64,000 nucleotides of DNA, from positions 62,001 to 126,000 of the forward strand of contig JAWUZG010000157.1 in NCBI GenBank assembly GCA_036785705.1. The letters run 5' to 3'. The position numbers were made by a program, and so were the translations under genes. Under the pieces are notes generated by a model. The model was not told the origin of the DNA, did no database searches, and saw only the letters and a list, made by a program, of their open reading frames with translations. This DNA is from Acanthornis magna. Lineage: Eukaryota; Chordata; Aves; Passeriformes; Acanthizidae. Shown here piece by piece: positions 37,990-51,797 of this stretch (within the stretch, counting starts at the first letter, position 1; each line of letters opens with the position of its first letter).

Positions 37990-40900
37990 ACTCGCTGCAC
38001 TTCCACGGGGCCATCCCAGGGCTCTCAAGGCTCCTCAAGAACACTGAGGGCACACACAACCCCAGCGGCTCCATACGGACATCCCATGAGTCTCCCATTT
38101 GACAAACCTCTCTGCACCGAGATCACGGCCTTCAACAGCCTCTCAGGGCTCACAGCCCACCAGTCTCACGCTGCTAAGGTGCCACCAGCTCACAGGCACT
38201 CACAGGGGCTCCATGGGGACATCCCTGCACCCTCCATCCTCCTCAAGAGCTGGCAAGTCCCTGACACTCACACTTGCCCCCTGGCCACACTCCAGCCATC
38301 TCCAGGCTGCCAAAGAGCCACGAGGTCCCATCTTGTCACAGGAACTCCCTGGGGACACGCCACAGCTATCCAGCTTTCAAAAGAACACTGAGCTCACAGG
38401 CCATCCCAGGACAGCCATAGGCACACGCCAGGAGTCCGCACGCTGCCCAGAAGCCCTGGTGTCACAGGCACTCACTCACAGCACCTCGCTGCTGATATCC
38501 CAGGTGGCTCCACGCTGCTAAAGACATGTGATGGCACAGGCACTTTTACATCACTCAAAGAATCATAGGAAAACTATCAGGAAAGAAAGATTTCATGGAA
38601 AAGCCACAGCAGGACAAGCTTCCTTGCCAAGCTTCACTCTACCACTTACACCATGCTTAAAGCACAGCGCGGAAAAGCAACAAACAAAAATCCAGAGTCA
38701 ATCAATCCAAAATGAAATCAAACCAAAATTATCTATGCCTGTCTGTCCGTTTTTGTGGGGCTGTGTCTCTAAAGAAGAGAAAGGCTCAGGATAAGAAGAA
38801 CATGGCTCAAAGGCTCAAGAGCACTTCCCTTAGGAGCACTTCAACTTGAGCAACATTTCACTTGATAACCCAAATTCAAATCAACAGCTTAGGGCAGCAA
38901 CAGCAGTTAAGGGCATTCCAACTGAACTGGACTTCAACTACACAACACTTCACTTAGAACTGAGCTGGAACCCAAGACCTCAACAAAGGATCCACACAGG
39001 CCTTACCATAGCACTGCAGGAACTTCAAGACCTAACTTAGGGACAAACCTAAAGCACTTCTGAATCCACCAGAGCAGCCCCTCTCCCACATTGCAGAGAG
39101 CACATGCACACCTGCACTCCCACAAGCACACAAAGAGGCTCTAGGAGGCAAAATTCCCCTCCAAGCTACTGAAATACTCCTTTCACGTGCCTTGCCATCT
39201 TCGCAGCGGCCAAAGGCTGAGGCCTCCGGGAGCGGCAGGATGGGGGGCCCAGGAGCCGTGCTCCTTCGCGCATCCCCCGAGTGCAGCAAACGGGACAGCT
39301 GCTGGCTGGCAGAGGCCCCACGCACAGGCACTTTGCTGCTCACCGCTGCTGCGGCCCAGCACAGCTGCCAGGGCCTCCTTTGGCACCCCTGCTTACAGGG
39401 CCCCAAGGCATGGCCTTTAGTCACAACAAGCCTTCAGCCTGGCCCCACTTCTCATCGGCAGCTTTCCCTGAACGCGGGACAACACCAATGTGATGCCATC
39501 CAGGCAAAAACTAATTTCAAAGTCTCAACAACAAGCAAAAAAAGCAGGAGCACCTTAGAACACAGCACTTCCTGGCAGCACACAGCGTTTCTCAGAAGCT
39601 CCACAGCACCTCAGCCCCGCTGCCTTCCTCAAGGCCAAGGCCTCAGCACCATTGCTCATATCATGCTGCAGCCTGAAAAAAGGCCAGGGGGGGATGCACC
39701 AGCACAAGCAGGGAGATCACACCTGCCCACAGGCTCCCCATGCTCACATCCCATGGCATCCCGCGGCTCTCTCACCTTCCAAAGACCTCTGAGGTCACGG
39801 GCTCTCACAGTGCCTCCATCGGGACATCCCACCTGTCTCTAAGTGCTAAGGAGCTCTTTTGCAACTGGCACTCCCTGGCCTTCCAGGGGGACATGCCACG
39901 GCTCTCTCTATCTTCCTGAAGAACACACACGACAAGGGCAATGCCAGGGCCTCAAGGGTAACATCCCAGCAATCTGCACGCTGCTAAGGAGCCACGCTGG
40001 CACAGGACCTCACAGGGCATGGCCTGTGACATTCCCTCCCTCTCCCTGCTGCTGGACAGCTGTGATGTCACAGGCACTCACCTCTGGCCCCTGCAGCCAT
40101 TCCAGGCCTTTCCATGCTGCCAAAGCGCTCTGATGTCACCGACAGGCACTGTGGCTTCATGGCCACATGCCAAGGCTCTCCAGGCTGCAAAAGAGCCCTT
40201 TAGCCACAGGCACTTACACAGGTGCCATGGGCACATCTTAGTGCTCCCTCTGCTCATAGGAACCCCGAGGTCACCAGATATCCTGGCGGCTCCATGGCCA
40301 CATCCCCAGGCTCTGTGGGCTGCTCAAGAGCTCTGATCTCACCTGCACTCACACAAGCTCCTCGGGGACATCTCTCGCTGCTGTGCTGGCAGATTCACAC
40401 AAAGCCTCCCAGAGCAGCCTGGCCACTGAGTCACGAGGGCCAGAGAGCAGCCCTTGGCTTTCTCAACTCCTTCTCAGAGACATGAGCCTTGGCGGCAGCT
40501 GCATCCAATCCCAGCCTCACACTGTCCCTGCTTTAAGTAACTCTGTCCCGCAGCACTTACAAATGGCCCATCTGATCTATTCCTAGAAAAGCAGGTCTTC
40601 CCTAACACAAATGATTCAACACAAACAACTCAATCCCAATTACTGACCACTCCATAGAAAAGCTAAACCTACTCCTGCGAGGCTACACAGACTACAATGG
40701 AGTGCACTCGATGAAAACAATAGGAAAGCAGTCATATCTTACAGCAAGCAAAAAAACCCAATTCCCAAGTAGAGCTCCATGGAACTCACCACACCAACAC
40801 TCCTGGGCAGCTCTCTCTCCCTTCACCACCAAGAGTGCCCTTGCTTGCTGTCCACTTCCCCAGCACGAGCCCTCACACACTCCAAGGAGGAACACGCTAG

Positions 40901-41445
40901 AAAAACCTCCCCTAGGAAAGGGGACTGACTGCACATTGACACTCTCAAGGGACTGACTGTCAGGCAGACGCCTGCAACTCCCGGCAGCAGCTCAGCTGCC
41001 AAATCTTTGCCTCACTAGCAGCACCTTCATGCAGGCTTCCTTGCCAGAAGGACTTTCAGCAGAATTCAAGGCCAAAACAACACACGCTGGCCCTCTGAAA
41101 GACACCTGGAGACATTTGCAAATAGCACATGCTCCAAGTGCCTGCACCACGTTCCAAGGCAAAGCAGCCGGCCCAAAGCATCCTGCTACAACCTCCCAGG
41201 GGGCTCCCGACTGCTACACAGCACTCCGCTCAAAAGCACTCCCAGGCCTTCCAGCCTCACAGCCCACAGGCCTACAGCCTTCTGCAGAGCCCTGAGCTCA
41301 CCTGCACTCACACACCTACCATGGGCACCTGCCACAGCTCTCCGGCCATGAGAGACAGACCTGTGCTCTCAGGCACTCACAGCCATTCCAAGCTGACATC
41401 CCAGGGCCCTTTCATCTCATCAGGCACCACTGCTATGTCACAGGC
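37990..41445. repeat. Array unit 12 (3,456 bp)
   Basis: It differs from unit 11 at only a handful of positions visible by eye. It shares CTTCAAGACC near 39027 only with unit 13. TG is present at the 5' polymorphic CpG site, and CAACTGGCAC near 39866 is shared with units 11 and 15. Confidence 0.95.
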
Positions 41446-44400
41446 ACTCGCTGCACTTCCACGGGGCCATCCCAGGGCTCTCAAGGCTCCTCAAGAACAC
41501 TGAGGGCACACACAACCCCAGCGGCTCCATACGGACATCCCATGAGTCTCCCATTTGACAAACCTCTCTGCACCGAGATCACGGCCTTCAACAGCCTCTC
41601 AGGGCTCACAGCCCACCAGTCTCACGCTGCTAAGGTGCCACCAGCTCACAGGCACTCACAGGGGCTCCATGGGGACATCCCTGCACCCTCCATCCTCCTC
41701 AAGAGCTGGCAAGTCCCTGACACTCACACTTGCCCCCTGGCCACACTCCAGCCATCTCCAGGCTGCCAAAGAGCCACGAGGTCCCATCTTGTCACAGGAA
41801 CTCCCTGGGGACACGCCACAGCTATCCAGCTTTCAAAAGAACACTGAGCTCACAGGCCATCCCAGGACAGCCATAGGCACACGCCAGGAGTCCGCACGCT
41901 GCCCAGAAGCCCTGGTGTCACAGGCACTCACTCACAGCACCTCGCTGCTGATATCCCAGGTGGCTCCACGCTGCTAAAGACATGTGATGGCACAGGCACT
42001 TTTACATCACTCAAAGAATCATAGGAAAACTATCAGGAAAGAAAGATTTCATGGAAAAGCCACAGCAGGACAAGCTTCCTTGCCAAGCTTCACTCTACCA
42101 CTTACACCATGCTTAAAGCACAGCGCGGAAAAGCAACAAACAAAAATCCAGAGTCAATCAATCCAAAATGAAATCAAACCAAAATTATCTATGCCTGTCT
42201 GTCCGTTTTTGTGGGGCTGTGTCTCTAAAGAAGAGAAAGGCTCAGGATAAGAAGAACATGGCTCAAAGGCTCAAGAGCACTTCCCTTAGGAGCACTTCAA
42301 CTTGAGCAACATTTCACTTGATAACCCAAATTCAAATCAACAGCTTAGGGCAGCAACAGCAGTTAAGGGCATTCCAACTGAACTGGACTTCAACTACACA
42401 ACACTTCACTTAGAACTGAGCTGGAACCCAAGACCTCAACAAAGGATCCACACAGGCCTTACCATAGCACTGCAGGAACTTCAAGACCTAACTTAGGGAC
42501 AAACCTAAAGCACTTCTGAATCCACCAGAGCAGCCCCTCTCCCACATTGCAGAGAGCACATGCACACCTGCACTCCCACAAGCACACAAAGAGGCTCTAG
42601 GAGGCAAAATTCCCCTCCAAGCTACTGAAATACTCCTTTCACGTGCCTTGCCATCTTCGCAGCGGCCAAAGGCTGAGGCCTCCGGGAGCGGCAGGATGGG
42701 GGGCCCAGGAGCCGTGCTCCTTCGCGCATCCCCCGAGTGCAGCAAACGGGACAGCTGCTGGCTGGCAGAGGCCCCACGCACAGGCACTTTGCTGCTCACC
42801 GCTGCTGCGGCCCAGCACAGCTGCCAGGGCCTCCTTTGGCACCCCTGCTTACAGGGCCCCAAGGCATGGCCTTTAGTCACAACAAGCCTTCAGCCTGGCC
42901 CCACTTCTCATCGGCAGCTTCCCCTGAACGCGGGACAACACCAATGTGATGCCATCCAGGCAAAAACTAATTTCAAAGTCTCAACAACAAGCAAAAAAAG
43001 CAGGAGCACCTTAGAACACAGCACTTCCTGGCAGCACACAGCGTTTCTCAGAAGCTCCACAGCACCTCAGCCCCGCTGCCTTCCTCAAGGCCAAGGCCTC
43101 AGCACCATTGCTCATATCATGCTGCAGCCTGAAAAAAGGCCAGGGGGGGATGCACCAGCACAAGCAGGGAGATCACACCTGCCCACAGGCTCCCCATGCT
43201 CACATCCCATGGCATCCCGCGGCTCTCTCACCTTCCAAAGACCTCTGAGGTCACGGGCTCTCACAGTGCCTCCATCGGGACATCCCACCTGTCTCTAAGT
43301 GCTAAGGAGCTCTTTTGCAACTGCCACTCCCTGGCCTTCCAGGGGGACATGCCACGGCTCTCTCTATGTTCCTGAAGAACACACACGACAAGGGCAATGC
43401 CAGGGCCTCAAGGGTAACATCCCAGCAATCTGCACGCTGCTAAGGAGCCACGCTGGCACAGGACCTCACAGGGCATGGCCTGTGACATTCCCTCCCTCTC
43501 CCTGCTGCTGGACAGCTGTGATGTCACAGGCACTCACCTCTGGCCCCTGCAGCCATTCCAGGCCTTTCCATGCTGCCAAAGCGCTCTGATGTCACCGACA
43601 GGCACTGTGGCTTCATGGCCACATGCCAAGGCTCTCCAGGCTGCAAAAGAGCCCTTTAGCCACAGGCACTTACACAGGTGCCATGGGCACATCTTAGTGC
43701 TCCCTCTGCTCATAGGAACCCCGAGGTCACCAGATATCCTGGCGGCTCCATGGCCACATCCCCAGGCTCTGTGGGCTGCTCAAGAGCTCTGATCTCACCT
43801 GCACTCACACAAGCTCCTCGGGGACATCTCTCGCTGCTGTGCTGGCAGATTCACACAAAGCCTCCCAGAGCAGCCTGGCCACTGAGTCACGAGGGCCAGA
43901 GAGCAGCCCTTGGCTTTCTCAACTCCTTCTCAGAGACATGAGCCTTGGCGGCAGCTGCATCCAATCCCAGCCTCACACTGTCCCTGCTTTAAGTAACTCT
44001 GTCCCGCAGCACTTACAAATGGCCCATCTGATCTATTCCTAGAAAAGCAGGTCTTCCCTAACACAAATGATTCAACACAAACAACTCAATCCCAATTACT
44101 GACCACTCCATAGAAAAGCTAAACCTACTCCTGCGAGGCTACACAGACTACAATGGAGTGCACTCGATGAAAACAATAGGAAAGCAGTCATATGTTACAG
44201 CAAGCAAAAAAACCCAATTCCCAAGTAGAGCTCCATGGAACTCACCACACCAACACTCCTGGGCAGCTCTCTCTCCCTTCACCACCAAGAGTGCCCTTGC
44301 TTGCTGTCCACTTCCCCAGCACGAGCCCTCACACACTCCAAGGAGGAACACGCTAGAAAAACCTCCCCTAGGAAAGGGGACTGACTGCACATTGACACTC

Positions 44401-44893
44401 TCAAGGGACTGACTGTCAGGCAGACGCCTGCAACTCCCGGCAGCAGCTCAGCTGCCAAATCTTCGCCTCACTAGCAGCACCTTCATGCAGGCTTCCTTGC
44501 CAGAAGGACTTTCAGCAGAATTCAAGGCCAAAACAACACACGCTGGCCCTCTGAAAGACACCTGGAGACATTTGCAAATAGCACATGCTCCAAGTGCCTG
44601 CACCACGTTCCAAGGCAAAGCAGCCGGCCCAAAGCATCCTGCTACAACCTCCCAGAGGGCTCCCGACTGCTACACAGCACTCCGCTCAAAAGCACTCCCA
44701 GGCCTTCCAGCCTCACAGCCTACAGCCTTCTGCAGAGCCCTGAGCTCACCTGCACTCACACACCTACCATGGGCACCTGCCACAGCTCTCCGGCCATGAG
44801 AGACAGACCTGTGCTCTCAGGCACTCACAGCCATTCCAAGCTGACATCCCAGGGCCCTTTCATCTCATCAGGCACCACTGCTATGTCACAGGC
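41446..44893. repeat. Array unit 13 (3,448 bp, chimeric)
   Basis: The 5' two thirds match unit 12 (CTTCAAGACC, GCTGCTGG, GACATGAGCC, GATTCAAC near 44073). The last part instead has GAGGGCTCC near 44655 and the 8-bp deletion (junction 44720/44721), as in units 7, 9, 15 and 16. TATGTTCCTGAAG near 43367 is shared only with unit 2. Confidence 0.94.
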
Positions 44894-47800
44894 ACTCGCT
44901 GCACTTCCACGGGGCCATCCCAGGGCTCTCAAGGCTCCTCAAGAACACTGAGGGCACACACAACCCCAGCGGCTCCATACGGACATCCCACAAGTCTCCC
45001 ATTTGACAAACCTCTCTGCACCGAGATCACGGCCTTCAACAGCCTCTCAGGGCTCACAGCCCACCAGTCTCACGCTGCTAAGGTGCCACCAGCTCACAGG
45101 CACTCACAGGGGCTCCATGGGGACATCCCTGCACCCTCCATCCTCCTCAAGAGCTGGCAAGTCCCTGACACTCACACTTGCCCCCTGGCCACACTCCAGC
45201 CATCTCCAGGCTGCCAAAGAGCCACGAGGTCCCATCTTGTCACAGGAACTCCCTGGGGACACGCCACAGCTATCCAGCTTTCAAAAGAACACTGAGCTCA
45301 CAGGCCGTCCCAGGACAGCCATAGGCACACGCCAGGAGTCCGCACGCTGCCCAGAAGCCCTGGTGTCACAGGCACTCACTCACAGCACCTCGGTGCTGAT
45401 ATCCCAGGTGGCTCCACGCTGCTAAAGACATGTGATGGCACAGGCACTTTTACATCACTCAAAGAATCATAGGAAAACTATCAGGAAAGAAAGATTTCAT
45501 GGAAAAGCCACAGCAGGACAAGCTTCCTTGCCAAGCTTCACTCTACCACTTACACCATGCTTAAAGCACAGCGCGGAAAAGCAACAAACAAAAATCCAGA
45601 GTCAATCAATCCAAAATGAAATCAAACCAAAATTATCTATGCCTGTCTGTCCGTGTTTGTGGGGCTGTGTCTCTAAAGAAGAGAAAGGCTCAGGATAAGA
45701 AGAACATGGCTCAAAGGCTCAAGAGCACTTCCCTTAGGAGCACTTCAACTTGAGCAACATTTCACTTGATAACCCAAATTCAAATCAACAGCTTAGGGCA
45801 GCAACAGCAGTTAAGGGCATTCCAACTGAACTGGACTTCAACTACACAACACTTCACTTAGAACTGAGCTGGAACCCAAGACCTCAACAAAGGATCCACA
45901 CAGGCCTTACCATAGCACTGCAGGAACTTCGAGACCTAACTTAGGGACAAACCTAAAGCACTTCTGAATCCACCAGAGCAGCCCCTCTCCCACATTGCAG
46001 ACAGCGCATGCACACCTGCACTCCCACAAGCACACAAAGAGGCTCTAGGAGGCAAAATTCCCCTCCAAGCTACTGAAATACTCCTTTCACGTGCCTTGCC
46101 ATCTTCGCAGCGGCCAAAGGCTGAGGCCTCCGGGAGCGGCAGGATGGGGGGCCCAGGAGCCGTGCTCCTTCGCGCATCCCCCGAGTGCAGCAAACGGGAC
46201 AGCTGCCGGCTGGCAGAGGCCCCACGCACAGGCACTTTGCTGCTCACCGCTGCTGCGGCCCAGCACAGCTGCCAGGGCCTCCTTTGGCACCCCTGCTTAC
46301 AGGGCCCCAAGGCATGGCCTTTAGTCACAACAAGCCTTCAGCCTGGCCCCACTTCTCATCGGCAGCTTTCCCTGAACGCGGGACAACACCAATGTGATGC
46401 CATCCAGGCAAAAACTAATTTCAAAGTCTCAACAACAAGCAAAAAAAGCAGGAGCACCTTAGAACACAGCACTTCCTGGCAGCACACAGCGTTTCTCAGA
46501 AGCTCCACAGCACCTCAGCCCCGCTGCCTTCCTCAAGGCCAAGGCCTCAGCACCATTGCTCATATCATGCTGCAGCCTGAAAAAAGGCCAGGGGGGGATG
46601 CACCAGCACAAGCAGGGAGATCACACCTGCCCACAGGCTCCCCATGCTCACATCCCATGGCATCCCGCGGCTCTCTCACCTTCCAAAGACCTCTGAGGTC
46701 ACGGGCTCTCACAGTGCCTCCATCGGGACATCCCACCTGTCTCTAAGTGCTAAGGAGCTCTTTTGCAACTGCCACTCCCTGGCCTTCCAGGGGGACATGC
46801 CACGGCTCTCTCTATCTTCCTAAAGAACACACACGACAAGGGCAATGCCAGGGCCTCAAGGGTAACATCCCGGCAATCTGCACGCTGCTAAGGAGCCACG
46901 CTGGCACAGCAACTCACAGGGCATGGCCTGTGACATTCCCTCCCTCTCCCTGCTGCTGGACAGCTGTGATGTCACAGGCACTCACCTCTGGCCCCTGCAG
47001 CCATTCCAGGCCTTTCCATGCTGCCAAAGCGCTCTGATGTCACCGACAGGCACTGTGGCTTCATGGCCACATGCCAAGGCTCTCCAGGCTGCAAAAGAGC
47101 CCTTTAGCCACAGGCACTTACACAGGTGCCATGGGCACATCTTAGTGCTCCCTCTGCTCATAGGAACCCCGAGGTCACCAGATATCCTGGCGGCTCCGTG
47201 GCCACATCCCCAGGCTCTGTGGGCTGCTCAAGAGCTCTGATCTCACCTGCACTCACACAAGCTCCTCGGGGACATCTCTCGCTGCTGTGCTGGCAGATTC
47301 ACACAAAGCCTCCCAGAGCAGCCTGGCCACTGAGTCACGAGGGCCAGAGAGCAGCCCTTGGCTTTCTCAACTCCTTCTCAGAGACACGAGCCTTGGCGGC
47401 AGCTGCATCCAATCCCAGCCTCACACTGTCCCTGCTTTAAGTAACTCTGTCCCGCAGCACTTACAAATGGCCCATCTGATCTATTCCTAGAAAAGCAGGT
47501 CTTCCCTAACACAAATGATTCGACACAAACAACTCAATCCCAATTACTGACCACTCCATAGAAAAGCTAAACCTACTCCTGCGAGGCTACACAGACTACA
47601 ATGGAGTGCACTCGATGAAAACAATAGGAAAGCAGTCATATCTTACAGCAAGCAAAAAAACCCAATTCCCAAGTAGAGCTCCATGGAACTCACCACACCA
47701 ACACTCCTGGGCAGCTCTCTCTCCCTTCACCACCAAGAGTGCCCTTGCTTGCTGTCCACTTCCCCAGCACGAGCCCTCACACACTCCAAGGAGGAACACG

Positions 47801-48349
47801 CTAGAAAAACCTCCCCTAGGAAAGGGGACTGACTGCACATTGACACTCTCAAGGGACTGACTGTCAGGCAGACGCCTGCAACTCCCGGCAGCAGCTCAGC
47901 TGCCAAATCTTTGCCTCACTAGCAGCACCTTCATGCAGGCTTCCTTGCCAGAAGGACTTTCAGCAGAATTCAAGGCCAAAACAACACACGCTGGCCCTCT
48001 GAAAGACACCTGGAGACATTTGCAAATAGCACATGCTCCAAGTGCCTGCACCACGTTCCAAGGCAAAGCAGCCGGCCCAAAGCATCCTGCTACAACCTCC
48101 CAGGGGGCTCCCGACTGCTACACAGCACTCCGCTCAAAAGCACTCCCAGGCCTTCCAGCCTCACAGCCCACAGGCCTACAGCCTTCTGCAGAGCCCTGAG
48201 CTCACCTGCACTCACACACCTACCATGGGCACCTGCCACAGCTCTCCGGCCATGAGAGACAGACCTGTGCTCTCAGGCACTCACAGCCATTCCAAGCTGA
48301 CATCCCAGGGCCCTTTCATCTCATCAGGCACCACTGCTATGTCACAGGC
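44894..48349. repeat. Array unit 14 (3,456 bp)
   Basis: The variants change abruptly from unit 13. The unit has CA at the 5' CpG site, CTCGGTGCTG as in unit 1, CCGTGTTTG in place of CCGTTTTTG, GACAGCGCA near 46003, and the 'AAAG/GCAACTC' haplotype in block B. Confidence 0.95.
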
Positions 48350-51300
48350 ACTCGCTGCACTTCCACGGGGCCATCCCAGGGCTCTCAAGGCTCCTCAAGA
48401 ACACTGAGGGCACACACAACCCCAGCGGCTCCATACGGACATCCCATGAGTCTCCCATTTGACAAACCTCTCTGCACCGAGATCACGGCCTTCAACAGCC
48501 TCTCAGGGCTCACAGCCCACCAGTCTCACGCTGCTAAGGTGCCACCAGCTCACAGGCACTCACAGGGGCTCCATGGGGACATCCCTGCACCCTCCATCCT
48601 CCTCAAGAGCTGGCAAGTCCCTGACACTCACACTTGCCCCCTGGCCACACTCCAGCCATCTCCAGGCTGCCAAAGAGCCACGAGGTCCCATCTTGTCACA
48701 GGAACTCCCTGGGGACACGCCACAGCTATCCAGCTTTCAAAAGAACACTGAGCTCACAGGCCATCCCAGGACAGCCATAGGCACACGCCAGGAGTCCGCA
48801 CGCTGCCCAGAAGCCCTGGTGTCACAGGCACTCACTCACAGCACCTCGCTGCTGATATCCCAGGTGGCTCCACGCTGCTAAAGACATGTGATGGCACAGG
48901 CACTTTTACATCACTCAAAGAATCATAGGAAAACTATCAGGAAAGAAAGATTTCATGGAAAAGCCACAGCAGGACAAGCTTCCTTGCCAAGCTTCACTCT
49001 ACCACTTACACCATGCTTAAAGCACAGCGCGGAAAAGCAACAAACAAAAATCCAGAGTCAATCAATCCAAAATGAAATCAAACCAAAATTATCTATGCCT
49101 GTCTGTCCGTGTTTGTGGGGCTGTGTCTCTAAAGAAGAGAAAGGCTCAGGATAAGAAGAACATGGCTCAAAGGCTCAAGAGCACTTCCCTTAGGAGCACT
49201 TCAACTTGAGCAACATTTCACTTGATAACCCAAATTCAAATCAACAGCTTAGGGCAGCAACAGCAGTTAAGGGCATTCCAACTGAACTGGACTTCAACTA
49301 CACAACACTTCACTTAGAACTGAGCTGGAACCCAAGACCTCAACAAAGGATCCACACAGGCCTTACCATAGCACTGCAGGAACTTCGAGACCTAACTTAG
49401 GGACAAACCTAAAGCACTTCTGAATCCACCAGAGCAGCCCCTCTCCCACATTGCAGAGAGCACATGCACACCTGCACTCCCACAAGCACACAAAGAGGCT
49501 CTAGGAGGCAAAATTCCCCTCCAAGCTACTGAAATACTCCTTTCACGTGCCTTGCCATCTTCTCAGCGGCCAAAGGCTGAGGCCTCCGGGAGCGGCAGGA
49601 TGGGGGGCCCAGGAGCCGTGCTCCTTCGCGCATCCCCCGAGTGCAGCAAACGGGACAGCTGCCGGCTGGCAGAGGCCCCACGCACAGGCACTTTGCTGCT
49701 CACCGCTGCTGCGGCCCAGCACAGCTGCCAGGGCCTCCTTTGGCACCCCTGCTTACAGGGCCCCAAGGCATGGCCTTTCGTCACAACAAGCCTTCAGCCT
49801 GGCCCCACTTCTCATCGGCAGCTTCCCCTGAACGCGGGACAACACCAATGTGATGCCATCCAGGCAAAAACTAATTTCAAAGTCTCAACAACAAGCAAAA
49901 AAAGCAGGAGCACCTTAGAACACAGCACTTCCTGGCAGCACACAGCGTTTCTCAGAAGCTCCACAGCACCTCAGCCCCGCTGCCTTCCTCAAGGCCAAGG
50001 CCTCAGCACCATTGCTCATATCATGCTGCAGCCTGAAAAAAGGCCAGGGGGGGATGCACCAGCACAAGCAGGGAGATCACACCTGCCCACAGGCTCCCCA
50101 TGCTCACATCCCATGGCATCCCGCGGCTCTCTCACCTTCCAAAGACCTCTGAGGTCACGGGCTCTCACAGTGCCTCCATCGGGACATCCCACCTATCTCT
50201 AAGTGCTAAGGAGCTCTTTTGCAACTGGCACTCCCTGGCCTTCCAGGGGGACATGCCACGGCTCTCTCTATCTTCCTAAAGAACACACACGACAAGGGCA
50301 ATGCCAGGGCCTCAAGGGTAACATCCCGGCAATCTGCACGCTGCTAAGGAGCCACGCTGGCACAGCAACTCACAGGGCATGGCCTGTGACATTCCCTCCC
50401 TCTCCCTGCTGCTGGACAGCTGTGATGTCACAGGCACTCACCTCTGGCCCCTGCAGCCATTCCAGGCCTTTCCATGCTGCCAAAGCGCTCTGATGTCACA
50501 GACACGCACTGTGGCTTCATGGCCACATGCCAAGGCTCTCCAGGCTGCAAAAGAGCCCTTTAGCCACAGGCACTTACACAGGTGCCATGGGCACATCTTA
50601 GTGCTCCCTCTGCTCATAGGAACCCCGAGGCCACCAGATAGCCTGGCAGCTCCGTGGCCACATCCCCAGGCTCTCCAGGCTGCTCAAGAGCTCTGATCTC
50701 ACCTGCACTCACACAAGCTCCTCGGGGACATCTCTCGCTGCTGTGCTGGCAGATTCACACAAAGCCTCCCAGAGCAGCCTGGCCACTGAGTCACGAGGGC
50801 CAGAGAGCAGCCCTTGGCTTTCTCAACTCCTTCTCAGAGACACGAGCCTTGGCGGCAGCTGCATCCAATCCCAGCCTCACACTGTCCCTGCTTTAAGTAA
50901 CTCTGTCCCGCAGCACTTACAAATGGCCCATCTGATCTATTCCTAGAAAAGCAGGTCTTCCCTAACACAAATGATTCGACACAAACAACTCAATCCCAAT
51001 TACTGACCACTCCATAGAAAAGCTAAACCTACTCCTGCGAGGCTACACAGACTACAATGGAGTGCACTCGATGAAAACAATAGGAAAGCAGTCATATCTT
51101 ACAGCAAGCAAAAAAACCCAATTCCCAAGTAGAGCTCCATGGAACTCACCACACCAACACTCCTGGGCAGCTCTCTCTCCCTTCACCACCAAGAGTGCCC
51201 TTGCTTGCTGTCCACTTCCCCAGCACGAGCCCTCACACACTCCAAGGAGGAACACGCTAGAAAAACCTCCCCTAGGAAAGGGGACTGACTGCACACTGAC

Positions 51301-51797
51301 ACTCTCAAGGGACTGACTGTCAGGCAGACGCCTGCAACTCCCGGCAGCAGCTCAGCTGCCAAATCTTTGCCTCACTAGCAGCACCTTCATGCAGGCTTCC
51401 TTGCCAGAAGGACTTTCAGCAGAATTCAAGGCCAAAACAACACACGCTGGCCCTCTGAAAGACACCTGGAGACATTTGCAAATAGCACATGCTCCAAGTG
51501 CCTGCACCACGTTCCAAGGCAAAGCAGCCGGCCCAAAGCATCCTGCTACAACCTCCCAGAGGGCTCCCGACTGCTACACAGCACTCCGCTCAAAAGCACT
51601 CCCAGGCCTTCCAGCCTCACAGCCTACAGCCTTCTGCAGAGCCCTGAGCTCACCTGCACTCACACACCTACCATGGGCACCTGCCACAGCTCTCCGGCCA
51701 TGAGAGACAGACCTGTGCTCTCAGGCACTCACAGCCATTCCAAGCTGACATCCCAGGGCCCTTTCATCTCATCAGGCACCACTGCTATGTCACAGGC
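48350..51797. repeat. Array unit 15 (3,448 bp)
   Basis: It has the 8-bp deletion (junction 51624/51625) linked to GAGGGCTCC. TTCTCAGCGG near 49562 is shared with unit 2, and CCTTTCGTCAC with units 6, 8, 10 and 18. A private ACCTATCTC lies near 50195. CAGACACGCAC in block B is shared with units 4, 5 and 16-18. Confidence 0.95.
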
